The translations under genes were made by a program, and so were the position numbers. A stretch of DNA of 64,000 bases from Vicugna pacos (lineage: Eukaryota; Chordata; Mammalia; Artiodactyla; Camelidae): contig NC_133006.1 of the NCBI RefSeq assembly GCF_048564905.1, positions 17,010,501 through 17,074,500 of the forward strand. Reading direction: 5' to 3'. The notes under the pieces were generated by a model. The model saw only the letters and a list, made by a program, of their open reading frames with translations, did not search any database and was not told the origin of the DNA. Of the stretch, positions 1-9,689 are shown in pieces. How positions within the stretch are numbered: the stretch's first letter is position 1; every line of letters begins with the position of its first letter.

Positions 1-784
1 CTACTCCGTGCAGCCCACTTTATTTCCTGTGCCATTTTATTCCACTCTCTCCCCTTTCATTATGTTTTAATGCCAGGCACGACCCATTGCACTGAGTTCA
101 TGACCCACAAATGGGTCACGACCCACACTCTGGGAAACACGGCCCTGTGTCCTGAGCTACCTAGTGTGCAGGGTGACTGTCACCTCAGGCTTGCTGCACA
201 CAAGGCCCGTGCTCCTTCCAATCGGCAGTCCCACCTGGGAGACCACGGCAGAAATTCACACTTATTCAGAGTGCAAGATTATTCTTAGAAAGGAGGTGAC
301 AGTTTCCATCAGAGCTGGGGAAGGAAGTTCAGTGGGTGTTGGTCTGGCTGGCTCTTCTGATGAGAGCCCGCTCAACCTGTGGTAGGTGCTCCAAAATGTT
401 TGTTGACTGAATGAGTGAGTGAGTGAGTGAGTGAATAACCCTCCCTCCCCACATGCCTCCAGCACAGACCCTGCTGGTGGAGGGAGAATATGGCACCCTG
501 GTTGCTGTGGTCCTTAGAAGGAAGAGATTTCTAAGTCCTGGGTTGGAAGGAGACCAGAAGTCATCTTGTCCACCCGTCATTGCACAGCTGTGGGAACCGA
601 GGTCTGCAGAGGAGCACGGCCCACCTGAGATTGTGCTGGGAGCCCCTGCAGAGCAGAGCTGGGGGCTACCATGTGCTGACTCCCAGCCCAGAGCTGAGAC
701 CGTGTGATGAATGGGGAGAGTCCAGACTTTGGGATCTGGAACACAGTGCTTCTGGTGACTCTTACTCTTTGTTGTAGCAGCACC
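1..784. other. Unique sequence with a GAGT microsatellite
   Basis: No gene or clearly nameable repeat. A GAGT tetranucleotide run lies at 411-435. The sequence just before it, from about 380, resembles the 3' end of an L2 or MIR element (GTAGGTGCT followed by TGTTTGTTGA). Confidence 0.5.
411..435. repeat. (GAGT)n microsatellite
   Basis: About six uninterrupted GAGT units, probably expanded from the GAATGAATGA-type tail of an old L2/MIR 3' end. Confidence 0.85.
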
Positions 785-1000
785 TTGGAGCTTTTGTGGA
801 GCACTGACTTCCTGCCAAGCATGGCTTTAACTGCCTTACTTAGTGTATTAAGTCCTTTACTCTCATGTCAACCCTATAAGAAGGTGCCCTTATCAACCCC
901 ATTTTCCAGGGAGGAAACTGAGGCCCAGAGGACTAAAGAGGCTTGCTGAAGATGGCCCACTAGTTAGTGGTGGAGCAGGGATTTAAGCTTAGGCTGCTGG
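785..1000 (-). mobile_element. MIR SINE remnant
   Basis: The landmarks read in MIR-antisense order: a CCCCATTTTCCAGGGAGG block, then GAAACTGAGGCCCAGAG, then a lost-consensus CACTAGTTAGTGG segment. It is a tRNA-derived ancient mammalian SINE, strongly decayed. Confidence 0.75.
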
Positions 1001-1149
1001 AGGCTTGGTGAGAGAAGAAGAGCCTTGGGCACAGGGAAAATACCAGGTCTTCTTGCGTGGACCCCCCTCCCCCACTGCAGATCAGGCCCCTCCAGAAACC
1101 GCCACGCCTCCTACAAGTGCTAACAGTGGAGGGAGAGGGAGCTTGGTAA

Positions 1150-1320
1150 TGGTGCAGCTAAAAGTAGGAGGCAGATTCCTGGCTGGCTGTGTGGCTTACC
1201 TTCTCTGAGATGGAGCCTGTCTCAGCTAGCCGTCTTGAAGATGAAAGGAGATGCTGTGTGTTCAGGGTTTAGCGCGTGTCTGACACAGAGCAAGCACTCA
1301 ATAAAGGCTAGTAATCAGAA
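1150..1320 (+). mobile_element. MIR SINE remnant
   Basis: A TGTGTGGCTTACCTTCTCTGAG block is followed by a GACACAGAGCAAGCACTCAATAAA 3' end, matching the MIR core and 3' tail in sense order. Confidence 0.65.
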
Positions 1321-2233
1321 TCCCATCTGTGTTTCATTACGGTACATGAGACAGGGGGCAGAAATCCCTCTTTAGATCATGAACTAAACCAAGCAACATG
1401 AGTCTGACTCGGGGAATAGTTGGATGCAATAGGAAGCAATCATTAAGAGCCTACCATGTGTGGGACGAATCCAGGCTCTTTGCGTCTAGCAGAGATGCTA
1501 AGCAGAACCGCTTAAGCATCAAACCCTGGCTCCTGACTCCAAATCCAGGGCTCAGGGCGTCCCCCCAACACAGGGAGCTAACACGAATCATACTATATAG
1601 ACACCATCAACTGGCTTATCAATACCATGCTCTCTAAATTAATAGCAATACCTGATCTGTTGAGTGCTTCCTACTTTGAAAATAATGTCTCCCTTCAAAG
1701 CATAAAACTTAAAAATTCTATGGTCTTTAGCTTTCAGCTTTATATCCCTGCCAGGCAGATTAGGGACATTGAGTCCCATCTGGCATCTGAGGAAGCTGAG
1801 GCTGAGAGAGTAGAAGTGAATGATCCAAATTCTCGAGGCTGGCCGCTGGACATGTTGGGGCTGGCACTCTGATTTCTGGATCAAGGAATCCTCACTGCCC
1901 CTTCCTGGGCTTCTCAAAGGTAGTCCTGGCTGACCTCAGCTTTGGGGACCATGACATCTTGGAAGGGGCGTCTTGCAGTAGGGCTGGGGCAGCACAGCTC
2001 AACAGTTGGGGGCAAACTGGTTTACAGGGCATAGAGGACTCACCTGGGGGTCAGCTAGCATGCTGGCAACTTCCCAGAGACTAGGCACCCCTTACTCACA
2101 ATCCCAAACACCAACTGAATGAAGTACCCGCTGAGCTCGAAGAACAGTTCTGGGTTCTCCTCGTCCCCAAGCTTCGTAATTTTAGAATATATAGGATGCA
2201 GGTTGGGCTCCAGTGCACAGTTTCTGGGGGTAT
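1321..2233. other. Mostly unique sequence with a weak MIR-like stretch
   Basis: No gene seen. About 1640-1885 reads as a decayed MIR in antisense (TTGAGTGCTTCCTAC, later CTGAGGAAGCTGAGG), with low certainty. The rest shows nothing recognisable. Confidence 0.4.
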
Positions 2234-2251
2234 CTTTTTTCTTTTTTTTTT
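2234..2251. repeat. T-rich run
   Basis: A T6-C-T10 tract. No target duplication or attached SINE body was seen beside it. Confidence 0.8.
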
Positions 2252-3019
2252 AAATAGTTCCATTCATGCTTCAGACAGCCAGCAGTTTCACTCTGGTCAG
2301 AACTCTGCCTTCAGTTCAAGTTTCTGTACACATCTCTGCATGAAAAGAGAACAAAAGTGGATCTGGGTGGTTTTTATTCTGTTTGGCAATTGGTTAGATA
2401 AAACCATGGTGGACTGACAGCGTCCTTGGAAGACTTGTCTGCAGAGAGAGGAGACTAGGTTTCCACGCCCATTCTGCCGCCGAATACTTGTGTGGCCCTG
2501 AGTCATCCTGCATCCGCATGGGATGCTTTCCAATGTTCCCTCTGGCCCTGAGGTTGTAGAAGTGGATACAGTTCTAAACAGCATCCAGGCCCCTGGAAAG
2601 ATCTGGGCACCTCATTGGCAGCCCCTCAGAGCTCAGGTTCAATCTGCAGGATCCTGGATCGAGATGGGAAACGACTTGGGGTCATTTGTTCCAGTGGCCT
2701 TTTGGCTACACCCTTTAATGTCTGGGTTACTTGGGCCCCCTCACACATCTATGTGTCTTGGGGCTCTCTGGAGAGTCACTGCTGGGACCCCTAATCCCTG
2801 TTAGGAGGCATGACATTAAGACTAAGACAGGATGGGTCATCCCTGTGCAAGGTGAAACCCACCGCCAGCCCCGCCAAGCACCACCCTAGAGGCCAGAGCC
2901 CCAGGCTGCCTGCCCAGTGATTCCATGACGGCACCCTAGCAGTCAGGGCCGGAGGGGGCGCTGGCTTCTCTTCCCTCTTCCCACCCAGGCAAGGGGAGGC
3001 TTTTGTGTGGCAACTTCCT
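2252..3019. other. Unique sequence, nothing recognised
   Basis: Moderately GC-rich single-copy-looking DNA without gene signals or a repeat I can name. Confidence 0.4.
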
Positions 3020-3340
3020 GATTTCACATTTTAATTTTCAAAAAGGAAATAAATTTTCTCCAGCCTGTAGCTGTAATTGACTTTGGAGTTGTGACTTTAT
3101 CATGCAAATGGTTATTTGTAGACTTTTAGAAACCTGCATCATGGAGCGAAATTACATACTTAGAGACTTCTGAAGCCATGGATTATGGTCCCAACAGATC
3201 CTAATGATTCTCTGGGTGCCATTAGGGTATAACGTGAAAACGCATATTTAGAGGATGATTAAAAAGCAAATGAGCACGCACGGAGAAATTCCTCGTGAAA
3301 AGTGGTGATTAGACTCACTGTGAGGCTGCTTTCTCCTGTT
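3020..3340. promoter_or_regulatory. Candidate conserved non-coding element (enhancer-like)
   Basis: A repeat-free, AT-rich block sits between GC-richer flanks. It holds a perfect POU octamer ATGCAAAT (3102-3109), a TGTAATTGAC homeodomain-type site near 3072, and further ATTA/TAAT cores up to 3310. Such composition is typical of deeply conserved enhancers near neural adhesion genes. Conservation itself is not visible from one sequence. Confidence 0.35.
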
Positions 3341-4609
3341 AGGGATCTCACTGACCAGCCCCCCAGTCCCTGCCCCGCAGAGCCCTGGGAGGCCCGGCTG
3401 ATAGGTTATAAACAATCACAGACACACATCTGAAGGAGGGGAGACGCCTGCCCCTTGCAGAAGGAGCCTGCTGGCTGTGTTGCTGCAGCCACCAGAGGGT
3501 TCTGGGAACGTCCTCTCCAAAGATCCAGGTGCAATTTTTGCACACACACACTGCACCCACTTCAAGCTGGGCCACCATCACATCACGTACCCTGGAAACA
3601 GTCCAGTATGACATCACTTTGGCGACTCCCCACCCAGGTGGGGAGGGCAGTTTGCAGGGACAGGAGCTTTAGTCCTGAGTAGGGTTCGAAACCCAGGTTT
3701 CAGACTCAGTGCTGCCACTCCAGTGTTACCAGTGTGCCTTTAGCTCCAGATAGCAAATGGGATTCTATACAGAAAAGATCTTTAAAAGCTGGAAAGGGCT
3801 GAAGAGCGAGGGTTCTCATCACTCCCTCCATGTCTGTTTCTTGGTCTTGGTGAAAGCAGGTGCTTTCTGACTGGGCTGTAGGTTCAACTCCCAAGATCAC
3901 TTCCCAAATCTGTGACATGGCCCTGGCAGCCTGCGGGGCTGGCCACGTCCACCCTTCAGCCTCATCGCCCACCTCCTTGCCCTCTGGGCTCCAACCACAT
4001 GACCCGACGACCTCTCAGTCCCCAGAGCTCACCGTGTTCCTCCTTCCACAGTCTTGGAACAGGCTGCAGTCTCGGTCTGGAACATTCTCTCACTGCTTTG
4101 GTCCCCTGCCAACTCCCCAGTCTGGGCTTCTTCACTATTTTCTCTGGCAGCACCTTGGACCCTGCCCTCAGAACGCTTCCTTGGTTCGGGGCCCCCTGTC
4201 TGTGTGCATGATGACTGTTTCTGTCGTCCTCTTGGGACTCAGCCCCACAGGAGCAGCATCTGGCATCCCGTCCTGCTCCCTCGCATGGCACTTTTAGTCC
4301 TTCTCTCACCCCACAGATACCCACCAAGGGCCCGTCAGGCTCTAGTCACTGCTCTGGGCTCCAGGGGACGCGGGAGTGAACAGAACAGCTACATAGTCCT
4401 GCTCAGAGGACAGTCACCAGCCATAAGCGAACGTCTCCCTTTCACCTTCCCTTCCAGTTCCCTCTCCCGGTCCCTCCAGGATGGACAGGATGGGGACCCA
4501 GTGCCCGGTTGTGAGCCCCAAGCCTGGGGGAGGGGGTAGGGATGAGTGGCTGCCTCCTGTGAACATGGGCAGTATTTCCAAGGGTTTATAACTCCATCTC
4601 TTTCTTTTC
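3341..4609. other. Unique sequence with a MIR-like scrap
   Basis: No gene signals. A short stretch around 3682-3790 loosely resembles MIR. The remainder is GC-rich unique DNA whose open frames on both strands lack any recognisable domain. Confidence 0.4.
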
Positions 4610-4712
4610 TGATTCATCCTAACCGCTGCTCCTGCCCAGAGGATGTCCATTCTGCCTCTAAAATGTCCCCTCCTTCACGTCTTCCTTGAAGGCCTCTGGG
4701 ATGACCCACCTG
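4610..4712 (+). mobile_element. L2 LINE 3' fragment (weak)
   Basis: The order CTTCCTTGAAGGCCTCTGGGATGACC follows the L2 pattern of CTCCTTCACGTCTTCC then a gag-gcc-ttccctgacc equivalent. Short and degraded. Confidence 0.4.
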
Positions 4713-4714
4713 TG

Positions 4715-4850
4715 GCTTTCGGTGCTGGCTGCACTCATGTGACTCACTGGAGCTCTCTGGGCTCCAGCCTCCTCATCAGGGAAAGGGGGATGATGAGGCT
4801 CCCCGAGAGCACTGCTGTAGAATTCAGGGAAGTCAGGTACGCGAGGGTGT
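4715..4850 (+). mobile_element. MIR SINE remnant
   Basis: GTGACTCACTGGAGCTCTCTG, then GCCTCCTCATCAGGGAAAGG and GGATGATGAGG, correspond to the MIR core from the CTGTGTGACC segment to the first intronic-like purine block. Confidence 0.55.
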
Positions 4851-5319
4851 GCTGAGCCCATCAGGCCCTGTGCAAATGGAGGGGTCCTTATTTTCACTGT
4901 TTTGTCACTTAACACTGCAGGGCTGCCTCCCTTACAGGTGCTACATTCTTAGCTGCTCACACCCTTTCTGGATCCTCTCTGGGTTCATGGGGCCAGACAC
5001 GCAGAGGCAGGACTTGGTGGAGCGACTGACAATCAAACACATAATAAGCAAGGCAGAGAGTTGAGACTCCCCAGGAGGGCCCCACTGCATCTCTAACTCC
5101 ACTCCCCGTGGGCCCAGCTCCCCAGTTCCATCAGGCCTTCTACCCTCACCTGGCCACATTCACGAGGACAGCTGTTCTCCTCTTTTCATAGTCCTGCCGG
5201 GCCCCCAAGCCAGAGTGTTGGGGGAAAGAGGGGCACGTTGGTACAGGGCTGGCCCAAACCCTGGAATATTTTGGTCTAAAGTGTCCTAGATTCTCCCAAT
5301 GTAAAATTTTAGTTTGATT
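4851..5319. other. Unique sequence, nothing recognised
   Basis: No gene signals, simple repeats or nameable transposon. Confidence 0.4.
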
Positions 5320-6185
5320 ATTTAAAAGCTAGTGCTTATTGTAGAAAATTTAGGAAGTGCAGGTAAATGTAAAAACTTACCCACAATCCCATCATCCTAG
5401 ATAATCTCCGTTAACATTTTGTGCTTCCTTTCAGTGCTTTAATTAAATTAAAATATTATGTCTAATAGTAATATTTCAATTGTGTTAGACAGCTATATAT
5501 AACATAATGTGTGTGTATATATGAGATTTTGCTTATTTTCACTTAACATTTTATATTTCTTTTCCCATGGCACTAAATTTTTTTAAAATTTTTTTTAAAT
5601 TTTATTTTTTATTGAAGTATAGTTGATTTACAATGTTAATTTCAGGTGTACAGCAAAGCATTTCTGTTATACATATACATACATATATATACACACATAT
5701 ATTTTTAGATTCTTTTCCATTATAGCTTATATAGTTGCACCTGTATTATTAATAATGTCTAGTCAATAGAGTAATTTTTGCTCAATACAGAAAAGGGAAA
5801 AAAACCCCACAGAAATGTACAAAGGTAAAAAAATAATCACTGCCCATAATTCACATATTCAAGAATGACACAGTTGACATTTGCATATGTCCTTCACATA
5901 CATTCTGTTTCCACACTTGTAGATATTATTTTCCATGGCATTCAGGCTATTTGAGGCCCACTGTCTTCCTTAGAGTGGTCATGAATATTCCTCAATGTTG
6001 GTGAATATTTTGCACTCATCACTTTTCTGAATAGCTGCAGTCTGGTCACTGTCTGGATCACTCATTCAATACCTAATAATCAGACCTCTAGGTTCCTTCC
6101 ATTTTTGTCATTATAAAAAACACTGTGATGAACATCCTTGTGTGAAAACCCTTGTGTACAGCCATGATTATCTCCTTGTACGTTG
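5320..6185 (-). mobile_element. Old L1 (L1M/L1ME type) 3' fragment, split by a later insertion
   Basis: Landmarks of an ancient L1 3' end in antisense: ACAATCCCATCATCCTAGAT and CCGTTAACATTTTG near 5385-5420, TTTCACTTAACATTTTATAT near 5540, and TTATAAAAAACACTGTGATG then AACATCCTTGTGTGAAAAC near 6110-6150. The element is interrupted at about 5585-5740 by a younger L1 piece. It has no open frame of note. Confidence 0.65.
5585..5740 (-). mobile_element. Younger L1 fragment (cetartiodactyl-type 3' end) inside the old L1
   Basis: After a T-rich lead the text runs TTATTGAAGTATAGTTGATT, ACAATGTTAATTTCAGGTG, TACAGCAAAGCATTTCTG and ends near TTCTTTTCCATTATAGCTTA. This is the familiar 3' end of L1 lineages active in cetartiodactyls, in antisense. 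Some AT-rich microsatellite-like sequence (5675-5705) lies within it. Confidence 0.7.
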
Positions 6186-6689
6186 CTGCTTTCACTGTCC
6201 CCCAAATTATTTAAGGAAGAGACTCTTCACAAAGGTGTAGGCAGAGTTGACAGGTCAACAAGGATGACCAGAGGCCATTAGCTACCCACCCCCAGCCGGT
6301 ACAGCAGTGAGACGCTGAAGCCAGAGGGAGTATGAGCAGAAGCACCCAGCCTCACTCTCCTCCTGTCCTCTGACCTCTCATTGGCCAGACCCAAGTGAAA
6401 ATGAGAAGATAAGGGGCCTGGAGGGTACAGTGCATAGAAGCCAGCCTCCTGGAGCACAGAGCTGGGTGAGGAAGCCTGCAGAGAGGACGGAGGGGCAAAC
6501 AAGATAGTCAGTTCAGTGGTGGCCTCTAGTCCCCAGTAGGAGAGAGCTCCATCCTGCATCCATCCCACAGGCAGGGAGCTGGATGCCACTGTCTGGAGGG
6601 AAGGGGTAAGGGTGGGAGGCTGACAGAGCCAACATCCTCTGAACTATTTCTAGGACCTCCTCTGAATGAAGTGTATACAGTAGTTTAAT
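6186..6689. other. Unique sequence, nothing recognised
   Basis: No gene or nameable repeat seen. Confidence 0.4.
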
Positions 6690-6890
6690 ATATACTATGT
6701 AGACTTGTTTATACTCACAAAATCCCTATGAGGCAGGTGCTATTGTTTTTCCATTTTACAGATGAGGAAACTAAGGCACAGAGAGGTTTTTAAAACAATC
6801 TTGCTCCCACAGCTGGTAGAAGGCAGAGCTGGGAACCAAACCTGGGTCAGTGGCCCCAAATCTGCCACCCTGGATCCACTATCAAGCCAA
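6690..6890 (-). mobile_element. MIR SINE remnant
   Basis: CCCTATGAGGCAGGTGCTAT, CCATTTTACAGATGAGGAAA, GGCACAGAGAGG, then GGCAGAGCTGGGAACC in order: a well-preserved MIR in antisense. Confidence 0.88.
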
Positions 6891-6994
6891 CAGGTCACTG
6901 GCCTCAGGTTGGGACCAGCCGCAGACCCAGCTTTCTGACTTCTCTGCCCACTCTTTCTGCTGCCACTCTCTCCAGCAGAGGCATAAAGAGAAAC

Positions 6995-7016
6995 CACACA
7001 CACACACACACACACA
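6995..7016. repeat. (CA)n microsatellite
   Basis: Eleven uninterrupted CA units, likely polymorphic. Confidence 0.95.
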
Positions 7017-7231
7017 GGCCACCTGAAGAGGGGCCCCACCAAGCCCTAAATCCACTCCAATTGCGTTTTCTCTCTGTCCTTTGGAAAAGAAAAACTGCTG
7101 AGCGTCTGCTGTTTTCCCTGAAACTGTGTATCAGAAATCTTCTGGGCTCTGACCCTGGGAGTCAGCTTTCCGCCCAAAGCACATTTTTACAGCCAAGTTA
7201 TTTCTGATTCTTTAAAAGCAAAAGCAGTAGC

Positions 7232-7264
<33 letters not shown>

Positions 7265-7620
7265 AAGGAACGCGCTCTGTTGTAATGTAACATCTCAGCA
7301 AAACACCCCGGCCGCTGGGCCCGTGCTCGGCTCCTGTCCTGATGGCGCGAGGCTGGGAGACGTCTTGAGCAGCAAGAGGGGAGCTCAAGGCTGCAGGCAG
7401 CCCCTGGCACTGTCACTACTCCAGGGACATGAGAGGGAGGGGTGGAGAAGATTCTGTGAGGCTGAAGGAGAAGCTCACACAGCCAGGGAGAGCAATGGAC
7501 AATTTCCAGATCTGACTTTGGACCTGGAAAGGCCCCACCCTTCACTCTAAGTGAGCTGCTTCCTGGGGCCTCGTGAAAATGCCTTGACTTTGGATTTGGA
7601 TTTAGAGTCACCAAAAGCCT
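7017..7620. other. Unique sequence with an A27 run
   Basis: An uninterrupted run of 27 A residues lies at 7232-7258 without a recognisable retroposon body in front of it. About 7295-7360 is somewhat richer in CpG than its surroundings but is far too short to be a CpG island. No gene seen. Confidence 0.5.
7232..7258. repeat. Poly-A tract (27 A)
   Basis: Pure A run. It could be the tail of a lost retroposed copy, but no SINE body or target duplication is visible. Confidence 0.9.
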
Positions 7621-7662
7621 GTGTGTGTTGTGCGTGTGTGTGTGTGCGTCGTGGTGTGTGTG
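7621..7662. repeat. Imperfect (GT)n microsatellite
   Basis: GT repeat interrupted by TTGTGC and GTCGTG variants. Confidence 0.85.
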
Positions 7663-7704
7663 AAGTTTTGGGGCCCACGTTTGTGAATGTGCCTTTGTGG
7701 GTGT

Positions 7705-7810
7705 GTCATGAAGGCGGGAACCATATTGGTCTTGTTCACCTGTGTCTCTTCCACACCAAGCACAGTTCCAGGAACAAAGTAGGTGATCAACAAATATTTG
7801 GAGTCTCTTT
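7705..7810 (+). mobile_element. L2 LINE 3' end
   Basis: CACCAAGCACAGTTCCAGGAAC, AAAGTAGGTGATCAACAAAT and ATTTGGAG follow the L2 3' terminal order (tgcctggcacatagtagg equivalent, then CAATAAATATTTG). Confidence 0.7.
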
Positions 7811-7879
7811 GAGGACCTGCACGTGTGTGAACAGTCTGTGTGCAGGGGCCTGAGGGTACATGCGTCTCTGTGGGTAGTG

Positions 7880-7955
7880 CCTGAGTATCACCTCCCTGAG
7901 GGCAGGGATCCTAGCCGGCTTCATTCCCCTACATCCCCCAGGCGCCTAATGCAGA
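7880..7955 (+). mobile_element. L2 LINE 3' fragment
   Basis: CACCTCCCTGAGGGCAGGGA followed by CCCCAGGCGCCTAATGCAGA matches the conserved L2 3' segment. It may be a second L2 end next to the previous one. Confidence 0.7.
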
Positions 7956-9524
7956 GCTGTGTGTGTCCGCACGTCCCTGTGGGGTCTCAGCGGGCCTGCG
8001 CTTGCGCACCGTGAGTGAGAGGCACGTGTGAGACAAGCGTCTTTGGATATCCAGGTGCCTGGGAGTCTCCGGGTTGGATGGATCTGCATTTGGGAGGGAG
8101 TATACGTGCTTGTTTAAGATATGGGGAAAAAAACCTACGTGTAGACAGTGACATTTTTGGCGACTGGAAGCAGAAACATCAGGGAACTATCTAGAAATAT
8201 CTTCACAGATACGTCTGGCTCATATCCTGCAGGCACTGGCCTCTCTGTCCATGGCCCTTGGCATGTCTGGATTCAAGTCTTAATTGTAGACCCTTCAGCC
8301 GCAAATGCAGCTTAGATTCAATTATTAGGAAGGACCTGAAGGCAGGAGAGTGGACTATGTGGCACAGACACTCATTACTTACTCCTCTAGCGGTGGCAGA
8401 CCTGACAGCTCTCTCCCATCTCCTGTTTACACTTTCAGTGCCGGTTTCCCCACTTGGTCTCCCCAGGTTTCCCTGACATTCTGGAAGAGCCTTTAGTGTG
8501 GACACAGGTCTTGTAAGCAGACTGTCATCCGGTCCGTGTCCCCTCTGGACAGTCTGGACTTTGTCCCCCTCGCCTTGCGCCCCCAGTCTCCACCCCGCCC
8601 TCCCATGGCCCTGGTCCCTCAGCACCCGGGTGGGCACCCTTGGAAGTGATTCTCTCCTTCCTCAAGGTCAGCTCCGTCTCAGGACTGCCCCCTAACAGTA
8701 AGGATGATAAATGGCTGTTGTGTCCGAGGCTGGGGAGGTGACATTTCTCTAGCCTTCCAAGAATCCCCTGTGTCCCTGCTGCTGTTGTCCCAATCTTGTT
8801 TTGTTTTGTTTTTTGTTTTTGATCATCCTAGCTTCCTGTGGAGACCACCGCCCTCTCTGCAAAGGCCATGCATCAATCCTGGGGAAGACAGGAAGGTGGT
8901 GGGGGAAAAGGGTGTTATGGAAAATCAAGGACATCTGCCCTCCAGAGCCTCCTCCATGCAGATGTGGAAACTAGGCATTGTCAGACACTCAGCTTCCTCT
9001 TCTCTCCCTAGCTTTGTCCTATTGTAAGTGCATCCTTCTCTGTTTCACCGTGCATTCTGTGCAGCACAAGGGACTTGTAAGATGCAACGTGGTCAGGAGT
9101 GTCTCCTAGAAAAGGAGAAAACAAAGTGAAAAGACAGGTTTGGAGGCAGGTGTCTGGGTGGGGGTGGTGGGGGCAGGGCAGAAAAGACCAGGAGAGTCCT
9201 GGGGACAGTCAGGGATTGACATGGACACCAGGTAGAGTCCAGGGGGCTTGGAGCAGATGCTGGAAGAGAGGGGTGCTGGGGTCCTCGGCAGGTAGGAACT
9301 GGGGAGTAGTCTGCTGGTCAGGGTCAGAGTCAGGGACATCTTAGGGGAACCACCGAGGGAGCTTTAAGGCTGGGACAAGGAGCAGAAACAAAGGTAAAAA
9401 TGAAAGAAGGAGATTTCTGAGCTAGACAGGCAGGTGGGACCAGAGGGGTCTCACTCTGGGGTGCTGTAAACTCCTCTCCATTTCAGGTCCCTGTCCCTTT
9501 CTGCAGAGTCAGGTAGGGGACTGA
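7956..9524. other. Unique sequence, nothing recognised
   Basis: No gene signals. A T/G-rich run (TTTTGTTTTG type) lies at 8796-8820. The purine-rich part at 9100-9420 has open frames on both strands, with low-complexity content and no domain. Confidence 0.4.
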
Positions 9525-9650
9525 AGTCTTTGCATGGTGGTTTACAGATTGTAAAGCTCTGTCACATTCAATAACCTTCTACCAGCCCCTGGAGGCACAT
9601 CAGGTATTAAAACTCTTACATTATAAATGGAGAAGGCCCAGAGTGATTAA
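9525..9650 (-). mobile_element. MIR SINE remnant (weak)
   Basis: GTTTACAGATTGTAAAGCTC, TCACATTCAATAACC and CTTACATTATAAATGGAGAA lie in the antisense MIR order, strongly diverged. Confidence 0.45.
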
Positions 9651-9689
9651 CCAGCATTTTCAGGATAATCAGCAAGGAACTAAAGATCT

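Noticed and set aside
7232-7258. A27 run as the tail of a processed pseudogene
   Set aside because: The preceding few hundred bases match no gene I know and lack flanking duplicates.
7295-7360. Possible CpG island or promoter
   Set aside because: Only about 65 bases long with a handful of CpGs, well below island length, and no initiator or first-exon signals.
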